Positions 8,244-16,179 of a stretch of 64,000 bases of DNA are shown one piece after another. Under the pieces are notes generated by a model. It had not been told where the DNA came from, did not search any database, and saw only the letters and a list, made by a program, of their open reading frames with translations. Within the stretch, counting starts at the first letter, position 1. Each line of letters opens with the position of its first letter. This stretch comes from an uncultured Flavobacteriaceae bacterium. Lineage in GTDB: Bacteria > Bacteroidota > Bacteroidia > Flavobacteriales > Flavobacteriaceae. The translations under genes were made by a program, and so were the position numbers. The DNA lies in NCBI GenBank assembly GCA_947497145.1, contig CANMFQ010000005.1, forward strand, positions 124,001-188,000, written 5' to 3'.

Positions 8244-8567
8244 ATGAAAAATTACTACTTGATGCTATCTTTATTGTTTGCCATAAATACCTACGCCCAA
8301 CACGAGGTACCTAGCACCGCAATACCCACTCATCAAGAATCATTTATGAAGCTGTATCCCAACCCAGCTACTAGTGGTATTGTGTATATAACCACCCGTA
8401 CTAACAGCACCAAAGAAATTACTATTTTTGATGTTTTTGGAAAAATTGTACTCACCAACAGAATTAAAACAAAGGCGCTAAATATATCTGACCTTGTACC
8501 TGGAGTTTATGTTTTACAGGTTGTAGAAAATAAAAACACCATGACTCGAAAATTGGTCGTTAAATAA
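8244..8567 (+). CDS. Second small secreted protein made of a T9SS type A sorting domain
   Basis: The 107-residue paralogue of the gene at 7671 has a signal peptide ending 'INTYAQ', a linker of about 15 residues and a type A sorting domain ('MKLYPNPATSGIVYITT', 'ITIFDVFGKIVLTN', 'LVPGVYVLQVVENKNTMTRKLVVK'). The two proteins share their whole layout. This copy has a strong consensus promoter and a perfect inverted repeat right before its start, so it is probably regulated. The function is unknown. Confidence 0.88.
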   Translation: MKNYYLMLSLLFAINTYAQHEVPSTAIPTHQESFMKLYPNPATSGIVYITTRTNSTKEITIFDVFGKIVLTNRIKTKALNISDLVPGVYVLQVVENKNTMTRKLVVK

Positions 8568-8751
8568 ATTTAAAATACGTACGAATCGAAATTTAACAAA
8601 ATCACCCAATCATTTCCCATCACCTTATCGGCATCTCATTGCGCTACTAAGAACCCGTATGTTTAGAACACAATGAATACTAGCCACTAAAATTTTTCCA
8701 TATCAAAACAAAAGCAATTGTTCTTTTGTTTTATTACATCAGCGGTATGCG

Positions 8752-8759
8752 TATTTTTG
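8752..8759 (+). promoter_or_regulatory. -7 box of the LuxE-like gene
   Basis: TATTTTTG matches TAnnTTTG 17 bases before the ATG at 8777. It lies downstream of the first ATG of the open frame (8726), which supports the shorter start. Confidence 0.5.
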
Positions 8760-8776
8760 TTGCTCGTATTAAAACA

Positions 8777-9754
8777 ATGAACATTCCAGCAATTTTTGAT
8801 ATCACAAATGACGCCCAATTTGAAGCTAAAGCCCTAGCGGTTTTTCGTTTTCAACTTGAGCACAATTTAATTTACCAAGAATTTTGCAGCTTCCTAGGAA
8901 AGAATGCTACTAATGTAAGGCGTGCCATAGACATCCCTTTTTTACCTATTGAATTTTTCAAGTCGAAAGTGGTTATAACCACAAAAGACCAACCTCAAGT
9001 TGTTTTTAGCAGTAGTGGAACTACCGGAAACACCACCAGCAAACACTATCTTGCAGACACAACCATTTATGAGCAAAGCTATTTAAGCTGTTTTAAACAG
9101 TTTTATGGCGCTATTGACGACTATTGCATACTCGCTTTACTACCTTCTTATTTAGAGCGTAAAGGCTCTTCTTTAATCTATATGGTTGATGACCTTATCA
9201 AAAAAAGCAACCACCCTGACAGCGGATTTTATTTGAATGACACTACATCTCTAAAAAATAAGTTAGTGGAGTTAGCCCACTCAAAACAGAAGGTGTTACT
9301 CATTGGTGTTGCCTTTGCCCTATTAGATTTTGTTGAAAAACATAGCCTACATTTTCCCCATTTGATTGTTATGGAAACAGGGGGAATGAAAGGAAGACGC
9401 AAAGAAATAATACGCGAAGAATTGCATGATGCATTAACCCGTGGTTTTGGGGTAAAAAAGATTCACTCAGAATATGGCATGACCGAGCTGTTATCACAAG
9501 CCTATTCTAAAGGGAATGGCATTTTCAAAACACCTCCTTGGATGCGTGTTTTAATTCGCGATACCGAAGACCCTTTTCATATACAAGATACTGGAAAAAC
9601 CGGCGGATTAAATATCATTGACTTAGCCAATATATATTCCTGCTCATTTATAGCCACCCAAGATTTAGGAAAACTCCATAAAAATGGCAGTTTTGAAATT
9701 TTAGGTCGCTTTGACCATTCTGATATTAGAGGTTGTAATTTAATGATTATGTAA
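8777..9754 (+). CDS. LuxE-like acyl-protein synthetase / AMP-dependent acyl ligase
   Basis: The 325-residue protein resembles the LuxE acyl-protein synthetase family, a short branch of the adenylate-forming enzymes. The nucleotide-binding loop is 'SSSGTTGNTTSKH' (about 78-90), and later motifs include 'METGGMKGRRKEI' and 'HSEYGMTELLSQAY'. These enzymes activate a carboxylic acid as acyl-AMP and move it to a cysteine or a carrier. No luxCD, carrier protein or polyketide gene is nearby, so the substrate is unknown. The start at 8777 ('MNIPAIFDI') is preferred because a -7 box lies just before it. It is convergent with the lipoprotein gene, 4 bases away. Confidence 0.82.
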   Translation: MNIPAIFDITNDAQFEAKALAVFRFQLEHNLIYQEFCSFLGKNATNVRRAIDIPFLPIEFFKSKVVITTKDQPQVVFSSSGTTGNTTSKHYLADTTIYEQSYLSCFKQFYGAIDDYCILALLPSYLERKGSSLIYMVDDLIKKSNHPDSGFYLNDTTSLKNKLVELAHSKQKVLLIGVAFALLDFVEKHSLHFPHLIVMETGGMKGRRKEIIREELHDALTRGFGVKKIHSEYGMTELLSQAYSKGNGIFKTPPWMRVLIRDTEDPFHIQDTGKTGGLNIIDLANIYSCSFIATQDLGKLHKNGSFEILGRFDHSDIRGCNLMIM

Positions 9755-9758
9755 ATTA

Positions 9759-10286
9759 CTACAAGCCCAAAATCTTAGCATCTACAAAAAAGGTAGATTT
9801 TATATCAATTTCGTGGTCGCGCGTAATGGCCTCGTCAGTAACCGTATTTAACCTAAGCTTGTAACTATCTTTTTTGATGTAGTCTTTTAAATCAACATCA
9901 ACAACATCTAAATCTAAACTCGTAACGGTTTCAGGGATACTAGTTTTTGATGCTATTTTTACCTCACTTAAACCTTCTGCTGAAATATACACTTCAATAG
10001 ATTCTAAAAAACTAAAATCAGCATCGTTTGGGCTAGCAATTTTTAATTGCAGCTTAGTGAGTTTAATTTCTTCAATTAAATCTTTACGCGTGTCATTTGA
10101 CTCAAACGTCGATTCAGAATTGGTTTCGGTATCGGGAGTAAAAACATCAAAGGGCAGGTTTATACCCACATTAGACTGAATAGTAACCTGAGTATCATAA
10201 TCAATACTAAACATTGTAAGTTCATCAATCTTATCACAATTCACCAATAAAAGTGTCAAAATAAAAACAGAAAAGCACTTACGCAT
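9759..10286 (-). CDS. Putative lipoprotein of unknown function
   Basis: The 175-residue protein starts with 'MRKCFSVFILTLLLVNC'. This is a lipoprotein signal with C17 as the likely lipidated residue; the longer open frame upstream is not needed. The rest is a predicted beta-rich, acidic domain with no motif I recognise ('ITRDHEIDIKSTFFVDAKILGL' at the end). It lies 139 bases after recX on the same strand. I cannot assign a function. Confidence 0.7.
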   Translation of the reverse strand: MRKCFSVFILTLLLVNCDKIDELTMFSIDYDTQVTIQSNVGINLPFDVFTPDTETNSESTFESNDTRKDLIEEIKLTKLQLKIASPNDADFSFLESIEVYISAEGLSEVKIASKTSIPETVTSLDLDVVDVDLKDYIKKDSYKLRLNTVTDEAITRDHEIDIKSTFFVDAKILGL

Positions 10287-10425
10287 AATAAATGGTTTTA
10301 AAATTACTATGTATTGAACGATTGAGATGCTTAAATATTGGATGCTTGCGAACTTAGCCACCTTAATGCTTGTAATAAATTTAAAAATAAAGTGCATTTT
10401 ACAAGCAAGAGACACAGTAAACTGT

Positions 10426-10902
10426 TTAAGGCACTAGCTCTTTAATCTTCGCATAAACCAAGTGACTTTCCCAACCACGATACAAGAGGTAATCGGCCAA
10501 TTTTTTTCGTCGCTTTTGAGAATCTTTCTCTGTCAGCGACTGTAAACGCTTGCTAGCCAGGGAATGCAAAGCATCTTCATATTCACCAGCATCTATTTCT
10601 TCAAGGGCGGTTTTTATATTATAGGCAGAGACATCACGAAATTTAAGCTCATTCACAATGCGGTTTCTTCCCCACTTTTTTATCTTAAATTTCCCCCTAG
10701 CAAAGCTTTGTGAAAATCGCTCTTCATTCAAAAAATTTTGTTGAATTAAATGCCCCAAAATATGGTCAATAGCTTCAGGAATCATCCCCATATCCCGTAG
10801 TTTTTGGGTAACCTCTTTATGGCAACGCTCTTGATAAGCGCAGTAACTTTCTATCTTTTTAGTAGCTTCTGTAAGCGTGTAAGATGTTGATTTTTTATGC
10901 AA
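10426..10902 (-). CDS. recX: Regulatory protein RecX
   Basis: The 158-residue, mostly helical protein has the RecX three-helix repeats: 'ATKKIESYCAYQERCHKEV', 'HLIQQNFLNEERFSQSFARGKFKIKKWGRNRI' and 'RRKKLADYLLYRGWES'. RecX binds RecA filaments and limits recombinase activity. No recA is in the window, so regulation must act in trans. The spacing to the following lipoprotein gene leaves room for co-transcription. Confidence 0.9.
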   Translation of the reverse strand: MHKKSTSYTLTEATKKIESYCAYQERCHKEVTQKLRDMGMIPEAIDHILGHLIQQNFLNEERFSQSFARGKFKIKKWGRNRIVNELKFRDVSAYNIKTALEEIDAGEYEDALHSLASKRLQSLTEKDSQKRRKKLADYLLYRGWESHLVYAKIKELVP

Positions 10903-11016
10903 GCGGAGCGTTTTACAATCAAATTAACGACAAAGATACTCATAGCTAGTACAACCTAAAACATGTTTTATAAGCGGTTTTTTACTTTTTTTTTAAACAA
11001 CACCAACACTAAGCAC

Positions 11017-11826
11017 TTACGAATTCAATATCCTAATCAAAACTCCAAACAGAAAACCAAAAACGCCTAATAGCAGTGCGCCAGCAACCAATATTCCACA
11101 AAAAATGAGCAATTTTAAAATAGCACCCGCAAATGAAAGCTTATACAATTTTCCATAAGCATAGGTATAATAAAAAATGACGAATAACATTGACAAAGCA
11201 TACAATCCAGGGTTTGTAAATACACTTAGTACAAATACTAATGAAGTGAATAAAAAAGTAAATGACTGTATGTAACAATTAACTACCAAATGCTCTCCAT
11301 AGTTATAGGGTTTACGATAAGTTAAAAAAGCAATAAAAGCATACAAAGGCAACATAAACACCACCAACAAATTGAAATATTTCAATGTAAAAGAAGTGGA
11401 TTTGGCAATAAACGCTAACTGTTCTTTTTTAAAGGTTTCGACATCAAAATCGTCTCCTAATTTATCCTTCATCATACCCGCCATAATCTCACCAGTTTTT
11501 GCATTTGTATTTATATTTAGCGCTATATAATCATCTGCAAAAAAATTAAAACAAAACAACGAAAAAGCAGCACACAAAACCAACATAGCCATGGGCTTCA
11601 TGTATTTTTTTCGCGCACCTCCTATATACTCCTCAAAAAGAATATGAGGTTTCAATAAAAGCATACGGGTAGTAACAAAAAATTTATTATCCCACCCAAA
11701 GACATTCGTAAAAAAATCTGTAAGTAGGGTTTTTACGGTTATCCTTTTGCGCACAACCTTTCCACCACACTGATTACAAAATAAATGATGTTCATAGAGT
11801 ATATGTGAACAGTTTTTACAAGTCAT
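11017..11826 (-). CDS. DUF3667-type zinc-ribbon membrane protein
   Basis: The 269-residue protein has an N-terminal zinc ribbon with two Cys pairs ('CKNCSHILYEHHLFCNQCGG'), then a DUF3667-like segment ('FGWDNKFFVTTRMLLLKPHILFEEYIGGARKKYMKP') and about five membrane segments. Members are common in Bacteroidota and have no known function. It is the first of three zinc-ribbon membrane proteins within 3 kb. Confidence 0.8.
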   Translation of the reverse strand: MTCKNCSHILYEHHLFCNQCGGKVVRKRITVKTLLTDFFTNVFGWDNKFFVTTRMLLLKPHILFEEYIGGARKKYMKPMAMLVLCAAFSLFCFNFFADDYIALNINTNAKTGEIMAGMMKDKLGDDFDVETFKKEQLAFIAKSTSFTLKYFNLLVVFMLPLYAFIAFLTYRKPYNYGEHLVVNCYIQSFTFLFTSLVFVLSVFTNPGLYALSMLFVIFYYTYAYGKLYKLSFAGAILKLLIFCGILVAGALLLGVFGFLFGVLIRILNS

Positions 11827-11854
11827 TTAGCGAGTATTAGAGCTATAGCAACAT

Positions 11855-12067
11855 TTAAATAGCGCGTTCAAAATAAAGATAGTAGTACACAGCATGACCA
11901 AAATTAGTCGCATCTGTTGAAGCAAGACGCCAACCTTCTTTACTGTATTCGTCTAAAATTTCTTGTATTTTCTTTGTGGAATCTTTAAGAATATGCTTGG
12001 TATCTAACGTTAATTTGCTGTACAACAAAAAAGAGGCTACTTTGTATTCTTTTTGAGGTTGACTCAT
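11855..12067 (-). CDS. Small DUF4177-like protein
   Basis: The 70-residue soluble protein has the pattern 'EYKVASFLLYSK...IQEILDEYSKEGWRLASTDA...YYYLYFERA', typical of DUF4177 ('...LNELGKEGWELV...' followed by a beta strand ending in 'FKR'). No function is known. It lies 28 bases before the DUF3667 gene on the same strand, so the two are likely co-transcribed. Confidence 0.7.
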   Translation of the reverse strand: MSQPQKEYKVASFLLYSKLTLDTKHILKDSTKKIQEILDEYSKEGWRLASTDATNFGHAVYYYLYFERAI

Positions 12068-12766
12068 GACTTTGTATTGGTTAAAACAGGATATTAAAAA
12101 GGAGGTTGACTCAACTACGATAACGTAAATAGCTGCACATCATAAACCTTAGATCTAATATAAGAATTATTTACCTCCAAAAAATATATGTCTACCCAAA
12201 TTTATTTAAAAAAAAGTAACCCTTGTTACTGAAGGTTACTTTTAAATTTTTAATAATTGACTTTAATGAAGAAGTAAAAATTCTTTACCCAATATTTCAT
12301 GATAATAACGAAATAACATGGCAATTACATCTAGAAAAAATAATCTAATGATTCCTCAGACTTAAAGCATATTTCGTTTCTACAAGACTGCATAACTCCT
12401 TGCGACAATCTTCCTTTATACGAATTTTATTTAAACCAATACTACACAAACCTTACATATAGCTAAAACTACTTCATGAGGTCGTCTTTATTCCATACTA
12501 TTTGAACAAATCCTCACAAAAATTCGCTAAACCGCTAAATTAAGCACCCCATATATAGTGATACTTTTAAACTATTAACCCCACTATTCTAAGGCATAAC
12601 ACAGATCAAAACAAAGATTTCTTAACTTTTAATTGATGTGACAGGGTTCAGCAATTGTATTAAATCATGTTTAAACAAACCTAATAGTTTAAAAATCAGT
12701 GACCTCGAAAACAAGAAATACAAAATAACTCAGCTTTACTTTCGTTCTAATTGCTAATATAATTCC
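12068..12766. other. Long intergenic region without a convincing gene
   Basis: About 700 bases of AT-rich DNA separate DUF4177 from the DUF805 gene. Apart from the terminator-like hairpin at 12214-12241 I see no RNA gene or conserved coding frame. A short open frame of about 40 codons around 12222-12345 has no start codon context or recognisable product. Confidence 0.6.
12214..12241 (-). terminator. Intrinsic terminator homologous to the rng terminator
   Basis: AAGTAACC, a 12-base loop, GGTTACTT; on the minus strand the stem is followed by a T-run. The hairpin and the flanking TTTTAAATTTTTAATAA match the terminator of rng at 13828-13855. The stem differs at two positions in each arm in a compensatory way. 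No gene ends at this copy on the minus strand. Confidence 0.7.
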
Positions 12767-13411
12767 ATGAGCCAAATTAACACGCCTAAATGCACGAAAT
12801 GTAAGTCTGGTATCGAAATTGACGCTAAGTTTTGCACTAGTTGTGGACATCCAACCAATAGCGATGTCGTAGCAGTTAATTATTGTCCATACTGTAAAAA
12901 TGAGTATTCGGCATCTTATATACACTGCGAACAAGATGGGCATAAACTAGTTCCTATAGTCGAACCACTGCCAAGGTGTGTAATTTGCTATAAAAGCTAC
13001 CCTAAAGGAACAACAGTTTGCCCGGTTGACGAAGGCGAAGTCAAGCTAATCCCAAAACGCTTGAAGCGAAATAAGCATAAAAATTTTTCTAAAGAAGATG
13101 GAATGTTCGAGTATATGTTTTCATTTGAAGGCAGAATAACAAGAACAGAATATGCCTTAACATATGGTATATATATTTGCTTTCATTTTCTTTTACAAAT
13201 ACTATTAGGCGAGATTGAGAGAGACGCAAAACGAATCGTAATATTATGTCTTTACATTCCTGCGATATGGGCATTTTGCGCACAAACTGCTAAAAGATGC
13301 CATGATATTGGCAATAGCGGTTGGTATCAATTAATCCCTTTTTACGGAATTCTTCTTTTATTTCTAGAAGGGGAAAAAGTCCCTAATAAGTACGATAGAA
13401 AACAATACTAA
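12767..13411 (+). CDS. Zinc-ribbon DUF805 membrane protein
   Basis: The 214-residue protein carries several CxxC pairs in its first 95 residues ('CTKCKSGIEIDAKFCTSCG', 'YCPYCKNEY', 'CVICYKSYPKGTTVCPVDEG'), that is two or three zinc ribbons. A DUF805 membrane domain follows, marked by 'FEGRITRTEYAL' and 'AKRCHDIGNSGWYQLIPFYGI'. DUF805 proteins are small inner membrane proteins of unknown function. The next gene starts 15 bases later and is also a zinc-ribbon membrane protein. Confidence 0.85.
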   Translation: MSQINTPKCTKCKSGIEIDAKFCTSCGHPTNSDVVAVNYCPYCKNEYSASYIHCEQDGHKLVPIVEPLPRCVICYKSYPKGTTVCPVDEGEVKLIPKRLKRNKHKNFSKEDGMFEYMFSFEGRITRTEYALTYGIYICFHFLLQILLGEIERDAKRIVILCLYIPAIWAFCAQTAKRCHDIGNSGWYQLIPFYGILLLFLEGEKVPNKYDRKQY

Positions 13412-13426
13412 TCTTAATATACCTTT

Positions 13427-13801
13427 ATGAATTGTTTAAAATGTTCTACATCAAATATAGGGAGTGCGCAATTTTGTAAAAATTGTGGGAGTGAATTAAC
13501 AAGTGAATTTAACCAACACCTAAATACCTCAGAAAAAGACACCAATCTATTGCTATTAGTATTAGCTAGCAGTTTGGTATTAAGTGTTTTTTATTTCATT
13601 ATTAATCAATTAGACATTTTACAATATAGCAATTATTCACTGCTTAGGGATTTTACATCACTAGGAATATATATAATCACGTTGTTTGCTGCCGTAAAAA
13701 TTAAGCACAAAAAAGCAAAACAGTTTTTATTTATTTCTGTCTCCGTTGAGTTTTTTATTTATTTATTTTATAAGATAAGTGGTTTTATTCATAACTTTTA
13801 A
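13427..13801 (+). CDS. Small zinc-ribbon membrane protein
   Basis: The 124-residue protein has one N-terminal zinc ribbon ('CLKCSTSNIGSAQFCKNCGSEL') and three hydrophobic segments (about 42-60, 72-88 and 96-118). It follows the DUF805 gene by 15 bases and is probably in its operon. It is convergent with rng. The function is unknown. Its base composition is AT-rich even for this genome. Confidence 0.75.
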   Translation: MNCLKCSTSNIGSAQFCKNCGSELTSEFNQHLNTSEKDTNLLLLVLASSLVLSVFYFIINQLDILQYSNYSLLRDFTSLGIYIITLFAAVKIKHKKAKQFLFISVSVEFFIYLFYKISGFIHNF

Positions 13802-13827
13802 GTTCAAAAACACTTAGGCAAAAAAAA

Positions 13828-13855
13828 AAGCGACCCTCGTTACCGAAGGTCGCTT
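13828..13855 (-). terminator. Intrinsic terminator of rng
   Basis: On the minus strand, 8 bases after the rng stop codon, AAGCGACC and GGTCGCTT pair around a 12-base loop and a run of about ten T follows. It may also stop transcription from the convergent zinc-ribbon gene, which ends 26 bases away. A homologous copy lies at 12214-12241. Confidence 0.9.
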
Positions 13856-13863
13856 TTAAATTT

Positions 13864-15417
13864 TTAATAAATGGTTTTACCGTCTTTATCTTTAAAACGG
13901 TATTCGAGGTACGTATACGCATCTCTAGGCTGTACTTTTATCCACTTTTTGTGTTTCAAAAACCATTTGAAACGCAATGATGATAAGAAACCTTTTGTAA
14001 TATAGGCCGCTATAAATGGATGTATATTTAATGTAATACCATTGTTAGCTTTTGGGCCATTTAACAGTTTCTCTAGGTCGGCATTAATTTTATCTATCAA
14101 AACAATTGGAGCTTCAACTTCTTTTCCACCCAAACCATCGGGGTTCTTTTCTGTTGTTTTGATATTCATTTCAGGCCTAACCCGTTGTCTTGTAATTTGT
14201 ATAAGTCCAAACTTACTTGGTGGTAAAATTTTGTGCTTTGCACGATCATCTTTCATTTCCTCGCGAAGATGATCGAAGAGTTTTCTACGATGTGGCGCCT
14301 TTACCATATCAATAAAATCAACTACTATAATTCCCCCCATATCACGCAGGCGTAATTGCCGTGCGATTTCTGAAGCCGCTAATAAATTGACTTCTAGAGC
14401 TGTATCTTCTTGATTTTTGGCTTTATTAGAACGGTTACCACTATTTACGTCAACTACGTGTAACGCTTCGGTATGTTCAATGATTAAGTACGCACCTTTA
14501 CTCATGGTAGCCGTACGACCAAAAGAAGTTTTTATTTGTCGCTCAATACCAAATTTTTCAAATATAGGAACTGAAGAATTATACAGTTTCACTATCGATT
14601 CTTTGGCTGGTGCTATCTCTAGCACATAATCTTTAATCTCGTTATAAAGTGTTTCATCGTCTACATGAATTCCCGTATAGGAATCATTAAAGACATCTCT
14701 CAAAATACTAGAGGCTCTATTTAGCTCTACCAATACTTTTGAAGGGGTTGGTGCTTTATATAATTTTTTGCACATCGCCGACCATTTGGCCAGCAAATTT
14801 TCTAAATCTTTGTCGAGTTCTGCTACTTTCTTACCTTCTGCAACTGTTCGAATAATTACTCCGAAACCTTTAGGCTTTATACTCTTAACAAGCCTTTTTA
14901 ATCTTTCTTTTTCTTCTCTACTACCAATCTTTTGAGAGACTGATACTCGATCAGAAAAAGGAACCATTACCAAATAACGCCCCGCTAATGAAAGCTCAGA
15001 ACTAATTCTTGGGCCTTTAGTAGAGATGGGTTCTTTTACAATTTGCACTAACAAAGATTGATTGGCCTTAATAACGTCAGTTATTGCACCATTTTTATCA
15101 ATGTCTTTTTCAATTGGAAAGTTTTTCAGAGAATAATCTTTTAGCTTCCCTGTACTCACTTGCTTAATGAATTTTAGCATCGTAGATAGTTGCGGCCCCA
15201 GATCATGATAATGCAAAAACGCATCTTTTTCATAACCTACATTTACGAAGGCAGCATTAAGACCCGTAACTGGTTTTCTGACTTTGGCGAGAAAAATATC
15301 ACCTACAGAAAAGTCGTTATTGTCTTCTTCTTTATGTAATTCAGTAAGTTTTCCATCTTTTAGTAAGGCAAAATCAACGGCATCAGAACTAGATCTTACG
15401 ATTAATTCTCTATTCAC
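13864..15417 (-). CDS. rng: Ribonuclease G / E family
   Basis: The 517-residue protein has an N-terminal S1-like domain ('GDIFLAKVRKPVTGLNAAFVNVGYEKDAFLHYHDL') and the RNase G/E catalytic core with 'VVDVNSGNRS' and 'GGIIVVDFIDM', which hold the metal-binding aspartates. The CPxC zinc-link cysteines of the E. coli enzymes are absent; a linker with 'TTEKNPDGLGGKEVEAP' takes their place. Length fits RNase G rather than the long RNase E. It should process 5' monophosphate RNAs, including 16S rRNA precursors. It lies downstream of the HU and small basic protein genes on the same strand, separated by a terminator. Confidence 0.95.
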   Translation of the reverse strand: MNRELIVRSSSDAVDFALLKDGKLTELHKEEDNNDFSVGDIFLAKVRKPVTGLNAAFVNVGYEKDAFLHYHDLGPQLSTMLKFIKQVSTGKLKDYSLKNFPIEKDIDKNGAITDVIKANQSLLVQIVKEPISTKGPRISSELSLAGRYLVMVPFSDRVSVSQKIGSREEKERLKRLVKSIKPKGFGVIIRTVAEGKKVAELDKDLENLLAKWSAMCKKLYKAPTPSKVLVELNRASSILRDVFNDSYTGIHVDDETLYNEIKDYVLEIAPAKESIVKLYNSSVPIFEKFGIERQIKTSFGRTATMSKGAYLIIEHTEALHVVDVNSGNRSNKAKNQEDTALEVNLLAASEIARQLRLRDMGGIIVVDFIDMVKAPHRRKLFDHLREEMKDDRAKHKILPPSKFGLIQITRQRVRPEMNIKTTEKNPDGLGGKEVEAPIVLIDKINADLEKLLNGPKANNGITLNIHPFIAAYITKGFLSSLRFKWFLKHKKWIKVQPRDAYTYLEYRFKDKDGKTIY

Positions 15418-15556
15418 CTGAATTTATTTATACTCGCCCATCACTCACGACGAAAATCGCAAACAAGGGACAAATGGATTAAACAATATTGAAACAGACC
15501 ATAACAGCCTGTCGAGGTTCTCTTATGGAACTTCTATGTCAATGAACGTAAAAACG

Positions 15557-15583
15557 AAAAAGTAGTTGTTACAACTACTTTTT
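15557..15583 (-). terminator. Intrinsic terminator overlapping the end of the small basic protein gene
   Basis: Left arm AAAAAGTAGTTGT and its exact complement, 13 bp, are separated by a single base, so the real loop is GTTAC-like. T-rich sequence follows on the minus strand. The stop codon of the 29-residue gene lies within the stem. It ends the HU operon before rng. Confidence 0.8.
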
Positions 15584-15664
15584 CTTGTGACGGTTAGCTC
15601 TCCGGCGCTTCTTGCGCTTATGGGTAGCTACCTTATGTCTTTTTCTTTTTTTACCACTCGGCAT
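15575..15664 (-). CDS. 29-residue very basic protein, probably ribosome- or nucleic-acid-binding
   Basis: ATG at 15664, TAG at 15575-15577. The product starts 'MPSGKKRKRHKVATHKRKKR' and ends 'ANRHKKK'. Of 29 residues 17 are Lys or Arg and 3 are His. The frame is clean, starts 22 bases after the HU stop codon, and ends inside a terminator, which argues for a real gene. From memory, nearly identical small proteins lie beside HU in other flavobacteria. It resembles small ribosomal proteins in composition, but I cannot assign it to a named one. Confidence 0.75.
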   Translation of the reverse strand: MPSGKKRKRHKVATHKRKKRRRANRHKKK

Positions 15665-15686
15665 AAAGGTTTACTTTTTAAGGTTA

Positions 15687-15977
15687 TTATTTCACTTGAA
15701 CATTGCTCTTTACCCCTTCAACAAAAACCTTTGCAGGCTTAAATGCAGGAATATTATGAGCGGGTATTTTAATGGTTGTGTTTTTAGAGATATTTCTACC
15801 AGTTTTTTCAGCTCTTGTTTTAATAATAAAACTACCAAAACCTCTTAAGTACACATTGTCTCCACTCTCCAATGAGGACTTTACTTCTTCCATAAAGGAT
15901 TCAACTGTTGCTTGAACATCTCCTTTTTCCATTCCCAGCTTATCTGAGATTTTTGATACAATTTCCGCTTTCGTCAT
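15687..15977 (-). CDS. HU-family DNA-binding protein
   Basis: The 96-residue histone-like protein begins 'MTKAEIVSKISDKLGMEKGDVQ'. It has the HU/IHF core 'VYLRGFGSFIIKTRAEKTGRNISKNTTIKIPAHNIPAFKPAK', where the beta arm that bends DNA is tipped by proline ('IPAHNIPAF'). It compacts and bends chromosomal DNA as a dimer. It heads a minus-strand operon with the 29-residue basic protein; a -7 box lies about 37 bases before its start. Confidence 0.95.
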   Translation of the reverse strand: MTKAEIVSKISDKLGMEKGDVQATVESFMEEVKSSLESGDNVYLRGFGSFIIKTRAEKTGRNISKNTTIKIPAHNIPAFKPAKVFVEGVKSNVQVK

Positions 15978-16013
15978 CTTTAAATTAAGTTTTCTTTGTA
16001 AATTTTAGGCGTG

Positions 16014-16021
16014 CAAATATA
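16014..16021 (-). promoter_or_regulatory. -7 box of the HU gene
   Basis: On the minus strand TATATTTG matches TAnnTTTG, leaving a leader of about 30 bases before the HU ATG. No clear -33 TTTG is seen. Confidence 0.55.
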
Positions 16022-16179
16022 TAAATTAAATTCATTACTTCACCCTAAACGACTAATTTTAAGTATATTCATAACATTTTATATTATTATGAATTAGACT
16101 TCTAACAACGTAGGAAATAACTTATATATTGCAAAAAACATCAAATTTTAACTAATTTTACCCCATCTTATTCATTTCA

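Noticed and set aside
12222-12345. About 40-codon open frame in the gap before the DUF805 gene
   Set aside because: No ATG at its head and no similarity that I recognise; it begins inside a terminator hairpin.
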